The notes beneath the pieces are model-generated. The model worked only from the letters and a program-made list of their open reading frames with translations, ran no database searches and was not told the origin of the DNA. Positions 1 through 9,086 of a stretch of 64,000 bases of DNA are shown piece by piece; positions within the stretch are counted from its first letter, which is position 1, and every line of letters starts with the position of its first letter. The position numbers and the translations under genes were made by a program. Source of the DNA: Pseudomonas sp. DTU_2021_1001937_2_SI_NGA_ILE_001. Its GTDB lineage: Bacteria > Pseudomonadota > Gammaproteobacteria > Pseudomonadales > Pseudomonadaceae. The stretch spans positions 4,900,501-4,964,500 of the forward strand of contig NZ_CP135971.1 in NCBI RefSeq assembly GCF_032463525.1, read 5' to 3'.

Positions 1-2
1 TT

Positions 3-551
3 CTGGCTTTGCTGGGTTTTGCCGCATTCAGTGTGCTGTGGACCGCCATGGTGCTGCCCCTGAGTGCTCCGCCGTTGTCGCTTTCGCATACCCAGATCGG
101 TTTGTTCGGCCTGGCCGGGCTGGCCGGTGCGCTGGCGGCTCGCCGCGCCGGACGCTGGGCTGACTGCGGCCATGCGCAGCGCACCACCGGCATTTCCCTG
201 GCACTGCTGGTGCTTTCCTGGCTGCCGATGGCCTGGGCCGAAAGCTCTCTGCTGGCGTTGATCGTGGGGGTGGTGCTGCTCGATTTCGCCGTGCAGGCCC
301 TGCACGTCACCAATCAGAGCCTGATCTTCGCCGCGCGTCCCGACGCGCAGAGCCGTCTGGTTGGCGCCTACATGTGCTTCTACTCCATCGGCAGCGCGCT
401 CGGTGCTGCGGCGGCAACCCAGGTCTATGCGCTGTGGGGCTGGCCAGCGGTGTGCGCGCTGGGCGCTGCGATCAGCCTGCTGGCCGGGTTGTTGTGGATG
501 GCAAACCGATTCACACCTGCTCATGACCTGACCGAAGGAAACCCACGTTGA
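3..551 (+). CDS. MFS transporter, C-terminal part (5' end outside window)
   Basis: The reading frame is open from the first bases of the window, so only the last ~183 residues of a membrane carrier are visible. They contain about five hydrophobic helices. A basic cytoplasmic loop (AARRAGRWAD) between two of them is typical of the MFS inter-helix loop with the RxGRxxD pattern. The C-terminus is polar and ends four residues after HDLTEG. The family assignment rests on this motif and on helix spacing; the substrate cannot be read. The stop TGA overlaps the ATG of the EamA-type gene by one base, so the two are probably co-transcribed. Confidence 0.75.
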   Translation: MALLGFAAFSVLWTAMVLPLSAPPLSLSHTQIGLFGLAGLAGALAARRAGRWADCGHAQRTTGISLALLVLSWLPMAWAESSLLALIVGVVLLDFAVQALHVTNQSLIFAARPDAQSRLVGAYMCFYSIGSALGAAAATQVYALWGWPAVCALGAAISLLAGLLWMANRFTPAHDLTEGNPR

Positions 552-1447
552 TGAAACTGCAGCATCTGCTTCTGGCGATTTTGATCACCGCGATCTGGGG
601 GCTCAATTTTTCGGTCATCAAGTTGGGCCTGGTGTCCGTCGACCCGCTGATTCTGGCGGGTATCCGCTTCGCACTCTGTGCGCTGCCGGCCATCCTGTTC
701 ATTCCCCGGCCGAACGTGCCGTGGCGCTACATCATCGGCTATGGCCTGGTGTTCGGCATCGGCCTGTGGGGTGTGGTCAACCTCGGTATCAAGTCCGGGC
801 TGTCGGCCGGCATCGCCTCGCTGGTGCTGCAGTTCAGCGCCTTTTTCACCCTTGTGCTGGGCGGCTGGGTATTCAAGGAGAAGCTCACGCGCTACCAACT
901 GGGCGGTATCGCCATTGCCCTGTGCGGGCTGCTGAGCATCATCTTCATCGTGGATGGTTCGGTCACTCTGGCCGGTCTGGGCCTGGTGCTGGCGGGCGCC
1001 GTTGCCTGGAGTGTGGCCAACATCATCAACAAGAAGGCCCGGACCACCCAGGTTTTCGCCTTTCTGGTCTGGTCCAGCGCCTTTGCACCTGTGCCGCTGT
1101 TTCTGCTCGGCTATGCGGTCAATGGCGCCCAGGGCTACACGGCACTGGTCACCCAGCTCGACTGGCGTGCCGTGTCGTCGATTCTGTTCCAGGTCTACCC
1201 CAATACCTTGTTCGCCTACTGGGTCTGGAATTCGTTGCTCAAGCGGTATCCGGTTTCCACGGTCGCGCCGTTGTCGCTGTTGGTACCGATCTTCGGCATG
1301 CTCGGTTCGGTCCTGATCTTCAACGAAGCGCTGTCATTGACCAAGATCATGGCGGTGGTGCTGATCGTGGCCGGCCTGGTCGTGGGGTTGTATGGCGAGC
1401 GTATCGGCCATGCATGGCGGGCACAGGCTGCACGCTCGTCGCTGTAA
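551..1447 (+). CDS. EamA/DMT-family exporter, similar to E. coli EamA (O-acetylserine/cysteine efflux)
   Basis: This 298-residue protein has ten predicted hydrophobic helices in two repeated EamA halves. It opens with the family signature WGLNFSVIKLGL near residues 17-28. The spacing of AGIRF, ASLVLQ, NIINKKA and VAPLSLLVP resembles, from memory, E. coli EamA, which exports cysteine-pathway metabolites across the inner membrane. A TTG three bases upstream is possible, but the ATG at 551 sits well behind GAAGGAA and overlaps the preceding stop (TGATG). A short hairpin (CCTGCC/GGCAGG, 1467-1486) follows the stop and may end transcription. The substrate is inferred. Confidence 0.8.
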   Translation: MKLQHLLLAILITAIWGLNFSVIKLGLVSVDPLILAGIRFALCALPAILFIPRPNVPWRYIIGYGLVFGIGLWGVVNLGIKSGLSAGIASLVLQFSAFFTLVLGGWVFKEKLTRYQLGGIAIALCGLLSIIFIVDGSVTLAGLGLVLAGAVAWSVANIINKKARTTQVFAFLVWSSAFAPVPLFLLGYAVNGAQGYTALVTQLDWRAVSSILFQVYPNTLFAYWVWNSLLKRYPVSTVAPLSLLVPIFGMLGSVLIFNEALSLTKIMAVVLIVAGLVVGLYGERIGHAWRAQAARSSL

Positions 1448-1643
1448 GTCTTGCTGCGTGAAAGGGCCTGCCGCTTTCAAGGCAGGTTGATGATGATTGT
1501 TCTTCAATCAGGGAGGTGGCCGATGGCCAAGGCTTGCACTCTGCATGCTGGCAAAGTGTCCTTTCATGCAGAACGCAACTTCCTGGGAAGTTCAAAGTAA
1601 TTTAAGTTGTTGAAATATAAGAATTTAATGTGATTTTTAAAGC

Positions 1644-1660
1644 TGGCATGAGCGCTGCAA
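1644..1660 (+). promoter_or_regulatory. Possible sigma-54 (RpoN) -24/-12 promoter
   Basis: The sequence TGGCATGAGCGCTGCAA has GG and GC separated by exactly ten bases, as in the RpoN consensus TGGCAC-N5-TTGCA. It lies 54 bp before the start of the PA2169-type gene in an otherwise AT-rich 266-bp gap. No activator site was identified, and such a match can occur by chance. Confidence 0.35.
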
Positions 1661-1713
1661 TATTCCAGGCAGTAACACTCGATTGGTATTAACTGCCTAG
1701 GAAGGATAGTGAA

Positions 1714-2184
1714 ATGACTGACATCAACAAAGAGTCGATCAACCTGCTCAACGATCTTATCGAAGTCAGCAAGGACGGCCAGAAAGGTTTCGAGACCAGC
1801 GCTGAAGACCTCAAGAACCCCGAGATCAAGCGCTTCTTCCAGGCCCATGCCGCCGACTGCGCTATCGCCGTGCGTGAGCTGCAAGCCGAGGTTCGCGACC
1901 TGGGCGGCGACCCGGAAACCTCCTCCAGCCTCAGCGGTACCCTGCACCGTGCCTGGGTTGACCTGAAGTCGCTGGTGACCGGCAAGAGCGACGAGGCCAT
2001 TCTCAACGAAGTAGAGCGCGGCGAAGACAATGCGCTGAAGAATTATCGCGAAGCCCTGGCCAAGGCTCAGGAAAAGGCACTGCCTGCCAATGTGGTCAGC
2101 CTGATCCAGAAGCAGCTGGAAGGCACCCAGCGCAATCACGATCAAGTGAAGGCACTGCGTGATCAGGTACGTCGCCAGGCCTGA
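1714..2184 (+). CDS. PA2169-family four-helix-bundle protein (DUF2383, ferritin-like)
   Basis: This is a soluble, acidic, almost wholly helical protein of 156 residues without signal peptide or membrane segment. Residues 1-110 match the DUF2383/PA2169 type: SINLLNDLIEVSKDGQKGF, then RFFQAHAADCA, REL, and GTLHRAWVDLKS. The DUF2383 fold is a ferritin-like bundle; its biochemical role is unknown, and in Pseudomonas the family is linked to stationary-phase or stress conditions. The start is supported by AGGAAGGA about 8 bp upstream. It stands alone. A stem-loop (2205-2212 with 2218-2225) follows the stop. Confidence 0.85.
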   Translation: MTDINKESINLLNDLIEVSKDGQKGFETSAEDLKNPEIKRFFQAHAADCAIAVRELQAEVRDLGGDPETSSSLSGTLHRAWVDLKSLVTGKSDEAILNEVERGEDNALKNYREALAKAQEKALPANVVSLIQKQLEGTQRNHDQVKALRDQVRRQA

Positions 2185-2204
2185 TCCCCTGCGGCTGTAC
2201 CACT

Positions 2205-2264
2205 GCCTGGCGTGAGCCGCCAGGCGCTCGACGAACCGCCCACCCTCAGGTGTCGGCGGTTCGT
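2205..2264. terminator. Two stem-loops between convergent genes
   Basis: GCCTGGCG pairs with CGCCAGGC (2205-2225). ACGAACCGCC pairs with GGCGGTTCGT (2231-2264), the latter enclosing the stop codon of the minus-strand cyclase in its loop. There is no long T tract, so termination strength is uncertain. Confidence 0.45.
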
Positions 2265-3772
2265 TGCGTATTGAAGGCCATGAATTCCACCCGGTTGCGC
2301 CCCTTGTGCTTGGCCTCATAGAGCGCCTTGTCGGCGGTGTCGATCAGGCTGGCGGAATTGTCCAGGGGGCGAACCTGGGCGCTGCTCACGCCGATGCTCA
2401 CGGTCAGCGCCTGCTGGCCGGGCTCGAAGGGCGGCAGGGCCATCACGGCACGACGAATGTTTTCCGCCAGGTTCAGGGCGCCCTGGCGGTCAGTCGCCGG
2501 CAGCAGCACCAGGAATTCCTCCCCGCCGTATCGGGCCGCGAAATCGGTGTGCCGATGAATGCTGTCGGCAATGCATTTCGCCACCAGGCGTAGCGCCTGA
2601 TCGCCGCCCAGGTGTCCGTGGCGTTCGTTGAAACGCCGGAAATGATCGACATCCACCATCAATACGGCCAGCAGGTCACCCGAGCGCTGCGCGCGTGCCC
2701 ACTCCGAGGCCAGCACCTTTTCCAGCTGGCGACGGTTGGGCAGCCCGGTCAGGCCGTCGGTGGCGGCTTGACCGGCCAGTTCGTTTTCCGCTCGCTGGCG
2801 AAGGCGCAGCTCGCGGATCAGTTGCAAGGTCAGCCAGAGCCACCCCAGGCACAGGATGCCGGTGGCGCCGCCGACCAACAGCGCATTGCGTCGCCAGGTG
2901 GCATAGACCCCGGATTCCGGTTGGGTGATGACCACGATCAATGGCAGCCCCTTGACCCGGCAGAAGCTGTACACATGGTTGTGGCCGTGTTCCGCCGCGT
3001 AACCGATGAAACTGCCTTCGGGGTGTTCCAGGATGCGCCGGTAGTTGGCGTCGCTGGAGAGGTCGGTGCCGGTCTGGTCGCGCTCGTCTTTGTCGGGTTC
3101 GCGGACCAGCAGGGTGGCATCGGTATTGATCAGGCTGATGCTGCTGTCGGCGCCCAGTGACTGGCTGCGGAACAATGGCCGGAAATAGGCCAGGCGCATG
3201 GCGGCACTGGCCACGCCGAGGAACTCGCCGTCCGCTGCGCTGAGGCGGCGGCTGAAGCTGATGCTCCAGTCCTTGAAGCCCCAGCGCGCCTTGAACGGTC
3301 GGCTGACGTACAGTTCCTGGGTGTTGCTGTCCTGGTGATAACGAAAGAAATTGCGGTCGGCGAAATTGTCCTGGCGCGGGGCGCCCGGCAGGGCCTCGGC
3401 CAGCACGGCCCCGTGTTTGTCGAGCAGGACCAGGTCACCCATGTAAGGAGCCGTGCTGGCGCGGTCGAACATCACCAGGCGACGCAGGTCGGTTGGCAAG
3501 GCCATGATGTCCGGGCGTCGCCAGGCTCTGATCATGCCCAGGAGCGAGGCGTCATACAGTTGCGCGGTACGCTGCACGTCGGCTTCGATCAGGCTGATGA
3601 TATTGAACGCCGAACGCGAGGCGCTGAGCATGGCATCGGCGCGCTCGCGGGCCAGAAGCGAAGCGACGATCGTCAGGATGGCCAGCATCGACAGCAGGCT
3701 GCCGCCGATCAGTAGAACTTCGGAGCGCGTCCATCCGGCACTGGAGCGATGCTGGAGTGCGGGTGCGTTCAT
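2246..3772 (-). CDS. Membrane diguanylate cyclase with periplasmic sensor (dCACHE-GGDEF)
   Basis: The protein has about 508 residues. An N-terminal membrane helix (VLLIGGSLLSMLAILTIVASL) is followed by a ~250-residue extracytoplasmic region with the dCACHE-like pattern FADRNFFRYHQD and FSRRLSAADGEFLGVASAA, and a second helix near LLVGGATGILCLGWLWL. A GGDEF domain follows with LTGLPNRR, DVDHFRRFNERHGHLGGD and the catalytic loop YGGEEF. An inhibitory I-site RHTD lies exactly five residues before GGEEF, so product inhibition is likely. It should make c-di-GMP in response to a periplasmic ligand. A GTG at 3781 is an alternative start; neither start has a strong ribosome site. Confidence 0.88.
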   Translation of the reverse strand: MNAPALQHRSSAGWTRSEVLLIGGSLLSMLAILTIVASLLARERADAMLSASRSAFNIISLIEADVQRTAQLYDASLLGMIRAWRRPDIMALPTDLRRLVMFDRASTAPYMGDLVLLDKHGAVLAEALPGAPRQDNFADRNFFRYHQDSNTQELYVSRPFKARWGFKDWSISFSRRLSAADGEFLGVASAAMRLAYFRPLFRSQSLGADSSISLINTDATLLVREPDKDERDQTGTDLSSDANYRRILEHPEGSFIGYAAEHGHNHVYSFCRVKGLPLIVVITQPESGVYATWRRNALLVGGATGILCLGWLWLTLQLIRELRLRQRAENELAGQAATDGLTGLPNRRQLEKVLASEWARAQRSGDLLAVLMVDVDHFRRFNERHGHLGGDQALRLVAKCIADSIHRHTDFAARYGGEEFLVLLPATDRQGALNLAENIRRAVMALPPFEPGQQALTVSIGVSSAQVRPLDNSASLIDTADKALYEAKHKGRNRVEFMAFNTQRTADT

Positions 3773-3927
3773 GACCACCACTCGATTGGATAGGTAACGG
3801 CGATTCCTGAGACCGCTAAGGTGGGTGCCGTCGGGCCTGGTATATCAGGTTTTCGGCAGCCTGCTGAAGATCAAGAGGGGCGGCCGGACCTTTGTTCGAG
3901 TGAGTTCGCGCCTTGTACTCGAAGGCC

Positions 3928-5295
3928 TCAGCGGCTCGGCAGGCTGATGCCGAAACGATTGACGCCGGCGTTGCTGCTGGCGAATACCGAGCCGCCGTGC
4001 ATCAGCGCGATGGCCTTGACGATGGCCAGGCCCAAGCCGTGGTTGGCGCCGCTGTTGCTGCGCGAAGCGTCCACCCGGTAGAAGCGCTCGAAGAGCATGG
4101 GCAGATGCGTTTCGCCAATGGCGGGCCCAGGGTTGCTGACGCTGACATGGACCTGGGCGTCGACGGTGTCGATCTCGACACGGATGGTCTGTCCCGGCGA
4201 GGTGTGTTGCACGGCATTGTGCAGCAGGTTGATCAGCGCCCGGCGCAGCAGAGCCTTTTCCACCGGGGCGCTGGCATCGCCTTGCACTTCGACGCTGACC
4301 TGGGCGTCTTCGAGTATGAAATCCAGATAATCCAGGGTGGTCGCCACTTCGTCGGCCAGGGGCGTACAGGTCAGCTCCCTGGCCTTGCTGCCCTGGTCGG
4401 CACTGGCCAAGAACAGCATGTCGTTGACGATCGAGCGCAGCCGTTCCAGTTCTTCGAGGTTCGACTGCAGCACCTCGAAGTAGTCTTCGGCCGAGCGCCC
4501 GCGAGTCAGCACCACCTGGGTCTGGCCGATCAGGTTGGTCAGTGGCGAGCGCAGTTCGTGAGCGACATCGGCATTGAACGACTGCAGGCGCGAGTACGCC
4601 TGCTCGACCCGCGCCAGGGTGGCGTTGAAGGCCTGGACGAAGCGCGCCAGCTCCGGTGGCAGCGGCGACAGCTGCAAGCGCTGGGAAAGGTTGGGGGGCG
4701 ACAGCTTGTCGGCTTCCTGGGAAAGGCTGGTCAAAGGTCGCAAGCCGATGCGTGCCACCCAGTAGCCCAGCAGCGAGGCGAGCAGCACGCCCAGTGCCGC
4801 CAGACCCACCAGGGCCACCAGCAGGGCGTGCTGGGTCTGGCGAAACGGGCGGGTGTCGATGGCGGTGAGAAAGCGCAGGGCAGGGCGCTGGTCGCGGGCC
4901 GCGAACTCGCTGACCAGCACCTTGTAGGGAAAGGGTTGGCCGGGCAGGGTCAGGTCGCGCATGCCCGGCGCGCCCTGAGCGAAGCGGCGAATCTCGGCGT
5001 CGGGGTGGCCGTACTCATAGGTCGGGTCGGGGCTGACCACCCAGAAGCGGATGCGTTTGTCTTCTTCGCTGAGCAGGTTGAGCTTGTTCTTCAGCTTGCT
5101 CCAGTGTTCGGCATCGCCGAAGCGCTTGATGGTCGACTCCAGCACGCTATAGCGCGCGTCGACCTCCGCCTCGGGCAGCAGGTCGAGGTGCTTGTCGACC
5201 TGCAGGTACAGGGCCCAGCCGATCAGCAGGAACACCCCGAAGGCGACCAGGGCGAACAGGCCGGCCAGGCGCAGGGCGATGGAGTCAGCCCGCAC
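3928..5295 (-). CDS. Sensor histidine kinase, heavy-metal sensor (CopS/CzcS-like) type
   Basis: The protein has 455 residues: TM1 at ~8-31, a periplasmic region at ~32-155 and TM2 at ~157-181. HAMP follows (VARIGLRPLTSLSQEADKL), then the H-box FNADVAHELRSPL with H246, the N-box LINLLHNAVQH and the G-box GLGLAIVKA. This layout fits the CusS/CzcS/CopS family. The frame is open upstream to 5490, but that part is only the shadow of the regulator gene. The GTG at 5295 has GGAGGA 6 bp upstream and overlaps the regulator by 11 bp. The signal is not readable. Linkage to an RND pump suggests it senses a pump substrate or envelope stress. Confidence 0.9.
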   Translation of the reverse strand: MRADSIALRLAGLFALVAFGVFLLIGWALYLQVDKHLDLLPEAEVDARYSVLESTIKRFGDAEHWSKLKNKLNLLSEEDKRIRFWVVSPDPTYEYGHPDAEIRRFAQGAPGMRDLTLPGQPFPYKVLVSEFAARDQRPALRFLTAIDTRPFRQTQHALLVALVGLAALGVLLASLLGYWVARIGLRPLTSLSQEADKLSPPNLSQRLQLSPLPPELARFVQAFNATLARVEQAYSRLQSFNADVAHELRSPLTNLIGQTQVVLTRGRSAEDYFEVLQSNLEELERLRSIVNDMLFLASADQGSKARELTCTPLADEVATTLDYLDFILEDAQVSVEVQGDASAPVEKALLRRALINLLHNAVQHTSPGQTIRVEIDTVDAQVHVSVSNPGPAIGETHLPMLFERFYRVDASRSNSGANHGLGLAIVKAIALMHGGSVFASSNAGVNRFGISLPSR

Positions 5296-5962
5296 GGCGG
5301 TCCTCCAGCACATAGCCCATGCCGCGGATGGTATGCAGTAGCTTGTGCTCGCAAGGGCCGTCGAGCTTGGCACGCAGACGCTTGATGGCCACTTCGACGA
5401 CGTTGGTGTCACTGTCGAAATTGATGTCCCAGACCAGCTCGGCGATCGAGGTCTTGGAGAGAATCTGCCCCTGGCGACGCGCCAGGACACTGAGCAGGGC
5501 GAATTCCTTGGCGGTCAGTTCCAGGCGCACACCGGCGCGGCTGGCCTTGCGGCTGAGCAGGTCGATGCGCAGGTCGGCGATGCTGATCTGTACCGGCTCC
5601 TGGGCGCTGCTGCGGCGGGTCAGGGCCTGCAGGCGGGCGACCAGTTCAAGAAAGGAAAAGGGTTTGCCCAGGTAGTCGTCGGCGCCTTCCTGCAAGCCGC
5701 GGATGCGATCGTCGACCTGCTCGCGGGCGGTGAGCATGATCACCGGGGTCTGCTTGCGCGCCCGCAGGGCACGCAGCACACCAAAGCCGTCCAGGCCGGG
5801 CAGCATCACGTCGAGGACGATCACCGCGTATTCGTTTTCCAGGCTCAGGTGCAGGCCTTCGATACCGTCGCCGGCCAGGTCGACGCTGTAGCCCTGTTCG
5901 CTCAGGCCGCGGTGCAGATAGTCGGCGGTCTTGCGTTCGTCTTCGATAATCAGCACGCGCAT
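5285..5962 (-). CDS. OmpR-family response regulator (heavy-metal type, CopR/IrlR-like)
   Basis: This 225-residue regulator has a receiver domain at 1-115 with the acidic pocket E7-D8, phospho-acceptor D51 (VIVLDVMLPGLDG), Thr in MLTAR and Lys in GKPF. A winged-helix DNA-binding domain at ~125-220 follows (ELTAKEFALLSVLARRQGQILSK and RLRAKLD). It lies 10 bp downstream of the RND permease and overlaps the kinase, so one transcript probably carries MFP, permease, regulator and kinase. The likely job is autoregulation of this pump operon. Confidence 0.92.
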   Translation of the reverse strand: MRVLIIEDERKTADYLHRGLSEQGYSVDLAGDGIEGLHLSLENEYAVIVLDVMLPGLDGFGVLRALRARKQTPVIMLTAREQVDDRIRGLQEGADDYLGKPFSFLELVARLQALTRRSSAQEPVQISIADLRIDLLSRKASRAGVRLELTAKEFALLSVLARRQGQILSKTSIAELVWDINFDSDTNVVEVAIKRLRAKLDGPCEHKLLHTIRGMGYVLEDRRAG

Positions 5963-5972
5963 GCCGGGCCTC

Positions 5973-8900
5973 TCAGGAGTGCGCCGCCTGTGGCGCGGCG
6001 GGCGCGCTGCGGCGATGGAACAGGCGTTCGAGTTGCAGGTAGATCACCGGCGTAGTGAACAACGTCAGCACCTGGCTGAGCAACAGGCCACCGACCACGG
6101 CGATGCCCAGCGGCTGGCGCAGTTCGGCGCCGACCCCGAAGCCGAGCATCAGTGGCAGAGCGCCGAACAGCGCCGCCAGGGTGGTCATCATGATCGGCCG
6201 GAAGCGCGTCAGGCAGGCCTGGTAGATCGCTTCCTGGGGCGACAGGCCCTGGCCGCGCTGCGCCTCCAGGGCGAAGTCGACCAGCAGGATGCCGTTCTTC
6301 TTGACGATGCCGATCAGCAGCACCACGCCGATCAGCGCCATGATCGAGAAGTCCTGGCCCATCAGCCACAGCAACAGCAGGGCGCCGATACCGGCCGAGG
6401 GCAGGGTGGAGATGATCGTCAACGGGTGTACGAAGCTCTCGTAGAGCACGCCGAGGATGATGTACACCGCCACCAGCGCGGCAAGGATCAACCAGGGCTG
6501 GTTGGCCAGCGAACTCTGGAACGCCTGCGCTGCGCCCTGGAAGTTGCCGATGATCGAGGTGGGCATGGCGATTTCCGCCTTGGCCTCGTTGACCATGCGT
6601 ACCGCGTCGCCCAGCGCGACGCCGGGCGCCAGGTTGAACGACAGGTTGGCGGCCGGGAACATGCCGTCGTGGCTGATCGAAAGCGGCCCCATGACCGGCG
6701 CGCTGACGCGGGCCACCGCCGACAGCGGCACCATGTCACCGCTCAGTGGCGAGCGCAGGTAGAAATAGCCGAGGCTTTCGGCGCGGCCACGTTGGCGTAC
6801 GTCGAGTTCGAGAATGACCTTGTACTGGTTGGTGTCGGTCTGGAATTCGCTGATCTGCCGCTGGCCGAAGGCGTCGTAGAGCGCCTGGTCGACGTCGGCG
6901 GTGGTCAGCCCGAAACGCGCGGCGGCGCCTCGGTCGATGTCGATGTGGGTGACGCTGCCGCCCAGTTGCAGGTCGTTGGACAGGTCGCGGAACGCCGGGT
7001 TTTCCCGCAGCTTGTCGGTCAGGCGCTGGGTCCACAGGTTGAGCAGGTCACCGTCGTTGCTCTTGAGCACGTATTGGTACTGGCTGCGGCTTGGACCGGG
7101 GCTGAGGTTGATGTCCTGGCCGGCCCGCAGGTACATGACGATGCCGGGCACTTTGGCCAGCTTCGAACGGATGCGGTCGATGAACTGGCTGGCTGACACG
7201 TCGCGCTGCCCGCGCGGCTTGAGAGAAATCCAGAAGCGCCCGCTGGCCAGGGTCTGGTTGCTGCCCGAGGCGCCCACCGCATGGGAGAAGGCCTGCACCG
7301 CCGGGTCGGCGGCGACGATCTCGGCCAGGGCCTTGTGCTTGGCGACCATGTCCGGGTACGAGATATCGGCGGCGGCGTCGGTGGTGCCCAGCACCATGCC
7401 GGTGTCCTGGATCGGAAAGAAGCCCTTGGGGATCATCACGTAGCTGGCCACGGCCATGGCCACGGTGAGCAGGAACACGCCGAGGGTGATGCGTTGGTGC
7501 GCCAGGGCCTGGCGCAGGCCGCGTTCATAGAGACTCAGCAAGCGCTCGCCGAAGCCCGGTTTGGCGTGTTCGGCATGCTTGGGCGCGCGCATGAACAGCG
7601 CGGCCAGGGTCGGCGCCAGGGTCAGCGACACCAGCACGGAAATCATGATGGTGGCCGTGGCGGTGAGGGCGAACTCCTTGAACAGCCGACCGACCACGCC
7701 ACCCATGAACAGCAGCGGAATGAACGCGGCCACCAGCGAGAAGCTGATCGATACCACCGTGAAGCCGATTTCTCCGGCGCCCTTGATCGCGGCCTCGCGC
7801 TGGCTCTGCCCGGCTTCCAGGTGCCGGTGGATGTTTTCCACCACGACAATCGCGTCGTCGACCACGAAGCCGACGGCGATGACGATGGCCACCAGGGTCA
7901 GGTTGTTGAGGCTGAAGCCGGCGATGTACATCATCGCGCAGCTGGCCACCAGCGAGACGCCCAGCACGCTGGTGACGATCAGCGTGGCCGAAAGCTGGCG
8001 CAGGAACAGCGCCATCACCGCCACCACCAGCAGTACGGCGATGCCCAGGGTCAGTTCCACTTCATGCAGCGAGGCACGGATGGTGCGCGTGCGGTCGTTG
8101 AGCACCGAGACTTCCACCGAGGCCGGCAGCATCGCGGTCAGGCGCGGCAGTTGGCCAAGCACGCGGTCCACGGTCTCAACGATGTTCGCTCCCGGCTGGC
8201 GGAACACCACCAGGCTCAGGCCGGGGCGTTGCCCGGACCAGGCCTGCACATAGGCGTTTTCCGAACCGTTGACGACCTTGGCCACGTCCTTGAGGTACAC
8301 CGGCGCGCCGTTCTTGTAGGCGACGATCAGCTGCGCGTAGTCCTGGGCTTCGAACAACTGGTCGTTGGCCGACAGGGTCGAGACGCTGTCCTTGCCGTAC
8401 AGCGCGCCCTTGGCCAGGTTGAGGCTGGTCTGCTGCAGGGCCTGGCGCACGTCGGAGAGGTTCAGGCCCAGCGCGGCGAGTTTTTCCGGGGCGGCCTGCA
8501 CGCGGATCGCCGGGCGCTGCTGACCGGATACCGCGACCTGGCCGACCCCTTCGATCTGGCTGATCTGGCGCGACAGCAGGGTCTCGGCCAGGTCGCTCAG
8601 CTCGGTGCCGGGCATCAGGTCGGAGCTGACGCTGAGAATCAGCACCGGGCTGTCGGCCGGGTTGACCTTGCGCCAGGTCGGCAGGCTGGGCATGTCCGCC
8701 GGCAGACGCCCGGCGGCGGTGTTGATCGCCGCCTGGACTTCCTGGGCGGCGGTGTCGATGCTTTTGGTCAGCGAGAACTGCAGGGTCAGGTTGGTCGAGC
8801 CCAGGGCACTGCTGGAGGTCATCTGGGTCATGCCGGGAATGGCGCTGAACTGCACTTCCAGTGGCGTGGCCACCGACGAGGCCATGGTTTCCGGGCTGGC

Positions 8901-9086
8901 GCCGGGCAGCTGGGCACTGACCTGAATGGTCGGGAATTCGGCCTCCGGCAATGGCGCGACCGGCAGGCGCGGGAAGGCGATCAGTCCCAGCAGGACCAGG
9001 GCAAAGGTCAGCAGCAGGGTGGCGATAGGGTGGTCGATGCACCACGCCGACAGCGCACCCTGGCCTTTGTGCTGAGGGGCGCTCAT
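5973..9086 (-). CDS. RND efflux permease, HAE-1 family (MdtB/MdtC/MuxB-like)
   Basis: This is a full-length 1037-residue inner-membrane proton antiporter. It has twelve hydrophobic helices, with two large periplasmic loops after TM1 and TM7. The proton-relay Asp pair is visible in VGFVVDDAIVVVENI and the essential Lys in GIVKKNGILLVDF. Overall it resembles, from memory, the MdtB/MdtC/MuxB branch more than AcrB. No outer-membrane channel gene is linked, so it must borrow one. Its start overlaps the stop of the membrane-fusion gene by 4 bp. The substrate may be drugs rather than metals despite the metal-type regulators, because no metal-RND signature is evident. Confidence 0.9.
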   Translation of the reverse strand: MSAPQHKGQGALSAWCIDHPIATLLLTFALVLLGLIAFPRLPVAPLPEAEFPTIQVSAQLPGASPETMASSVATPLEVQFSAIPGMTQMTSSSALGSTNLTLQFSLTKSIDTAAQEVQAAINTAAGRLPADMPSLPTWRKVNPADSPVLILSVSSDLMPGTELSDLAETLLSRQISQIEGVGQVAVSGQQRPAIRVQAAPEKLAALGLNLSDVRQALQQTSLNLAKGALYGKDSVSTLSANDQLFEAQDYAQLIVAYKNGAPVYLKDVAKVVNGSENAYVQAWSGQRPGLSLVVFRQPGANIVETVDRVLGQLPRLTAMLPASVEVSVLNDRTRTIRASLHEVELTLGIAVLLVVAVMALFLRQLSATLIVTSVLGVSLVASCAMMYIAGFSLNNLTLVAIVIAVGFVVDDAIVVVENIHRHLEAGQSQREAAIKGAGEIGFTVVSISFSLVAAFIPLLFMGGVVGRLFKEFALTATATIMISVLVSLTLAPTLAALFMRAPKHAEHAKPGFGERLLSLYERGLRQALAHQRITLGVFLLTVAMAVASYVMIPKGFFPIQDTGMVLGTTDAAADISYPDMVAKHKALAEIVAADPAVQAFSHAVGASGSNQTLASGRFWISLKPRGQRDVSASQFIDRIRSKLAKVPGIVMYLRAGQDINLSPGPSRSQYQYVLKSNDGDLLNLWTQRLTDKLRENPAFRDLSNDLQLGGSVTHIDIDRGAAARFGLTTADVDQALYDAFGQRQISEFQTDTNQYKVILELDVRQRGRAESLGYFYLRSPLSGDMVPLSAVARVSAPVMGPLSISHDGMFPAANLSFNLAPGVALGDAVRMVNEAKAEIAMPTSIIGNFQGAAQAFQSSLANQPWLILAALVAVYIILGVLYESFVHPLTIISTLPSAGIGALLLLWLMGQDFSIMALIGVVLLIGIVKKNGILLVDFALEAQRGQGLSPQEAIYQACLTRFRPIMMTTLAALFGALPLMLGFGVGAELRQPLGIAVVGGLLLSQVLTLFTTPVIYLQLERLFHRRSAPAAPQAAHS

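Noticed and set aside
5296..5490. 65-codon N-terminal extension of the sensor kinase
   Set aside because: It is the antisense-free shadow of the regulator gene on the same strand. The GTG at 5295 has a strong GGAGGA site and gives the normal TM1 start.
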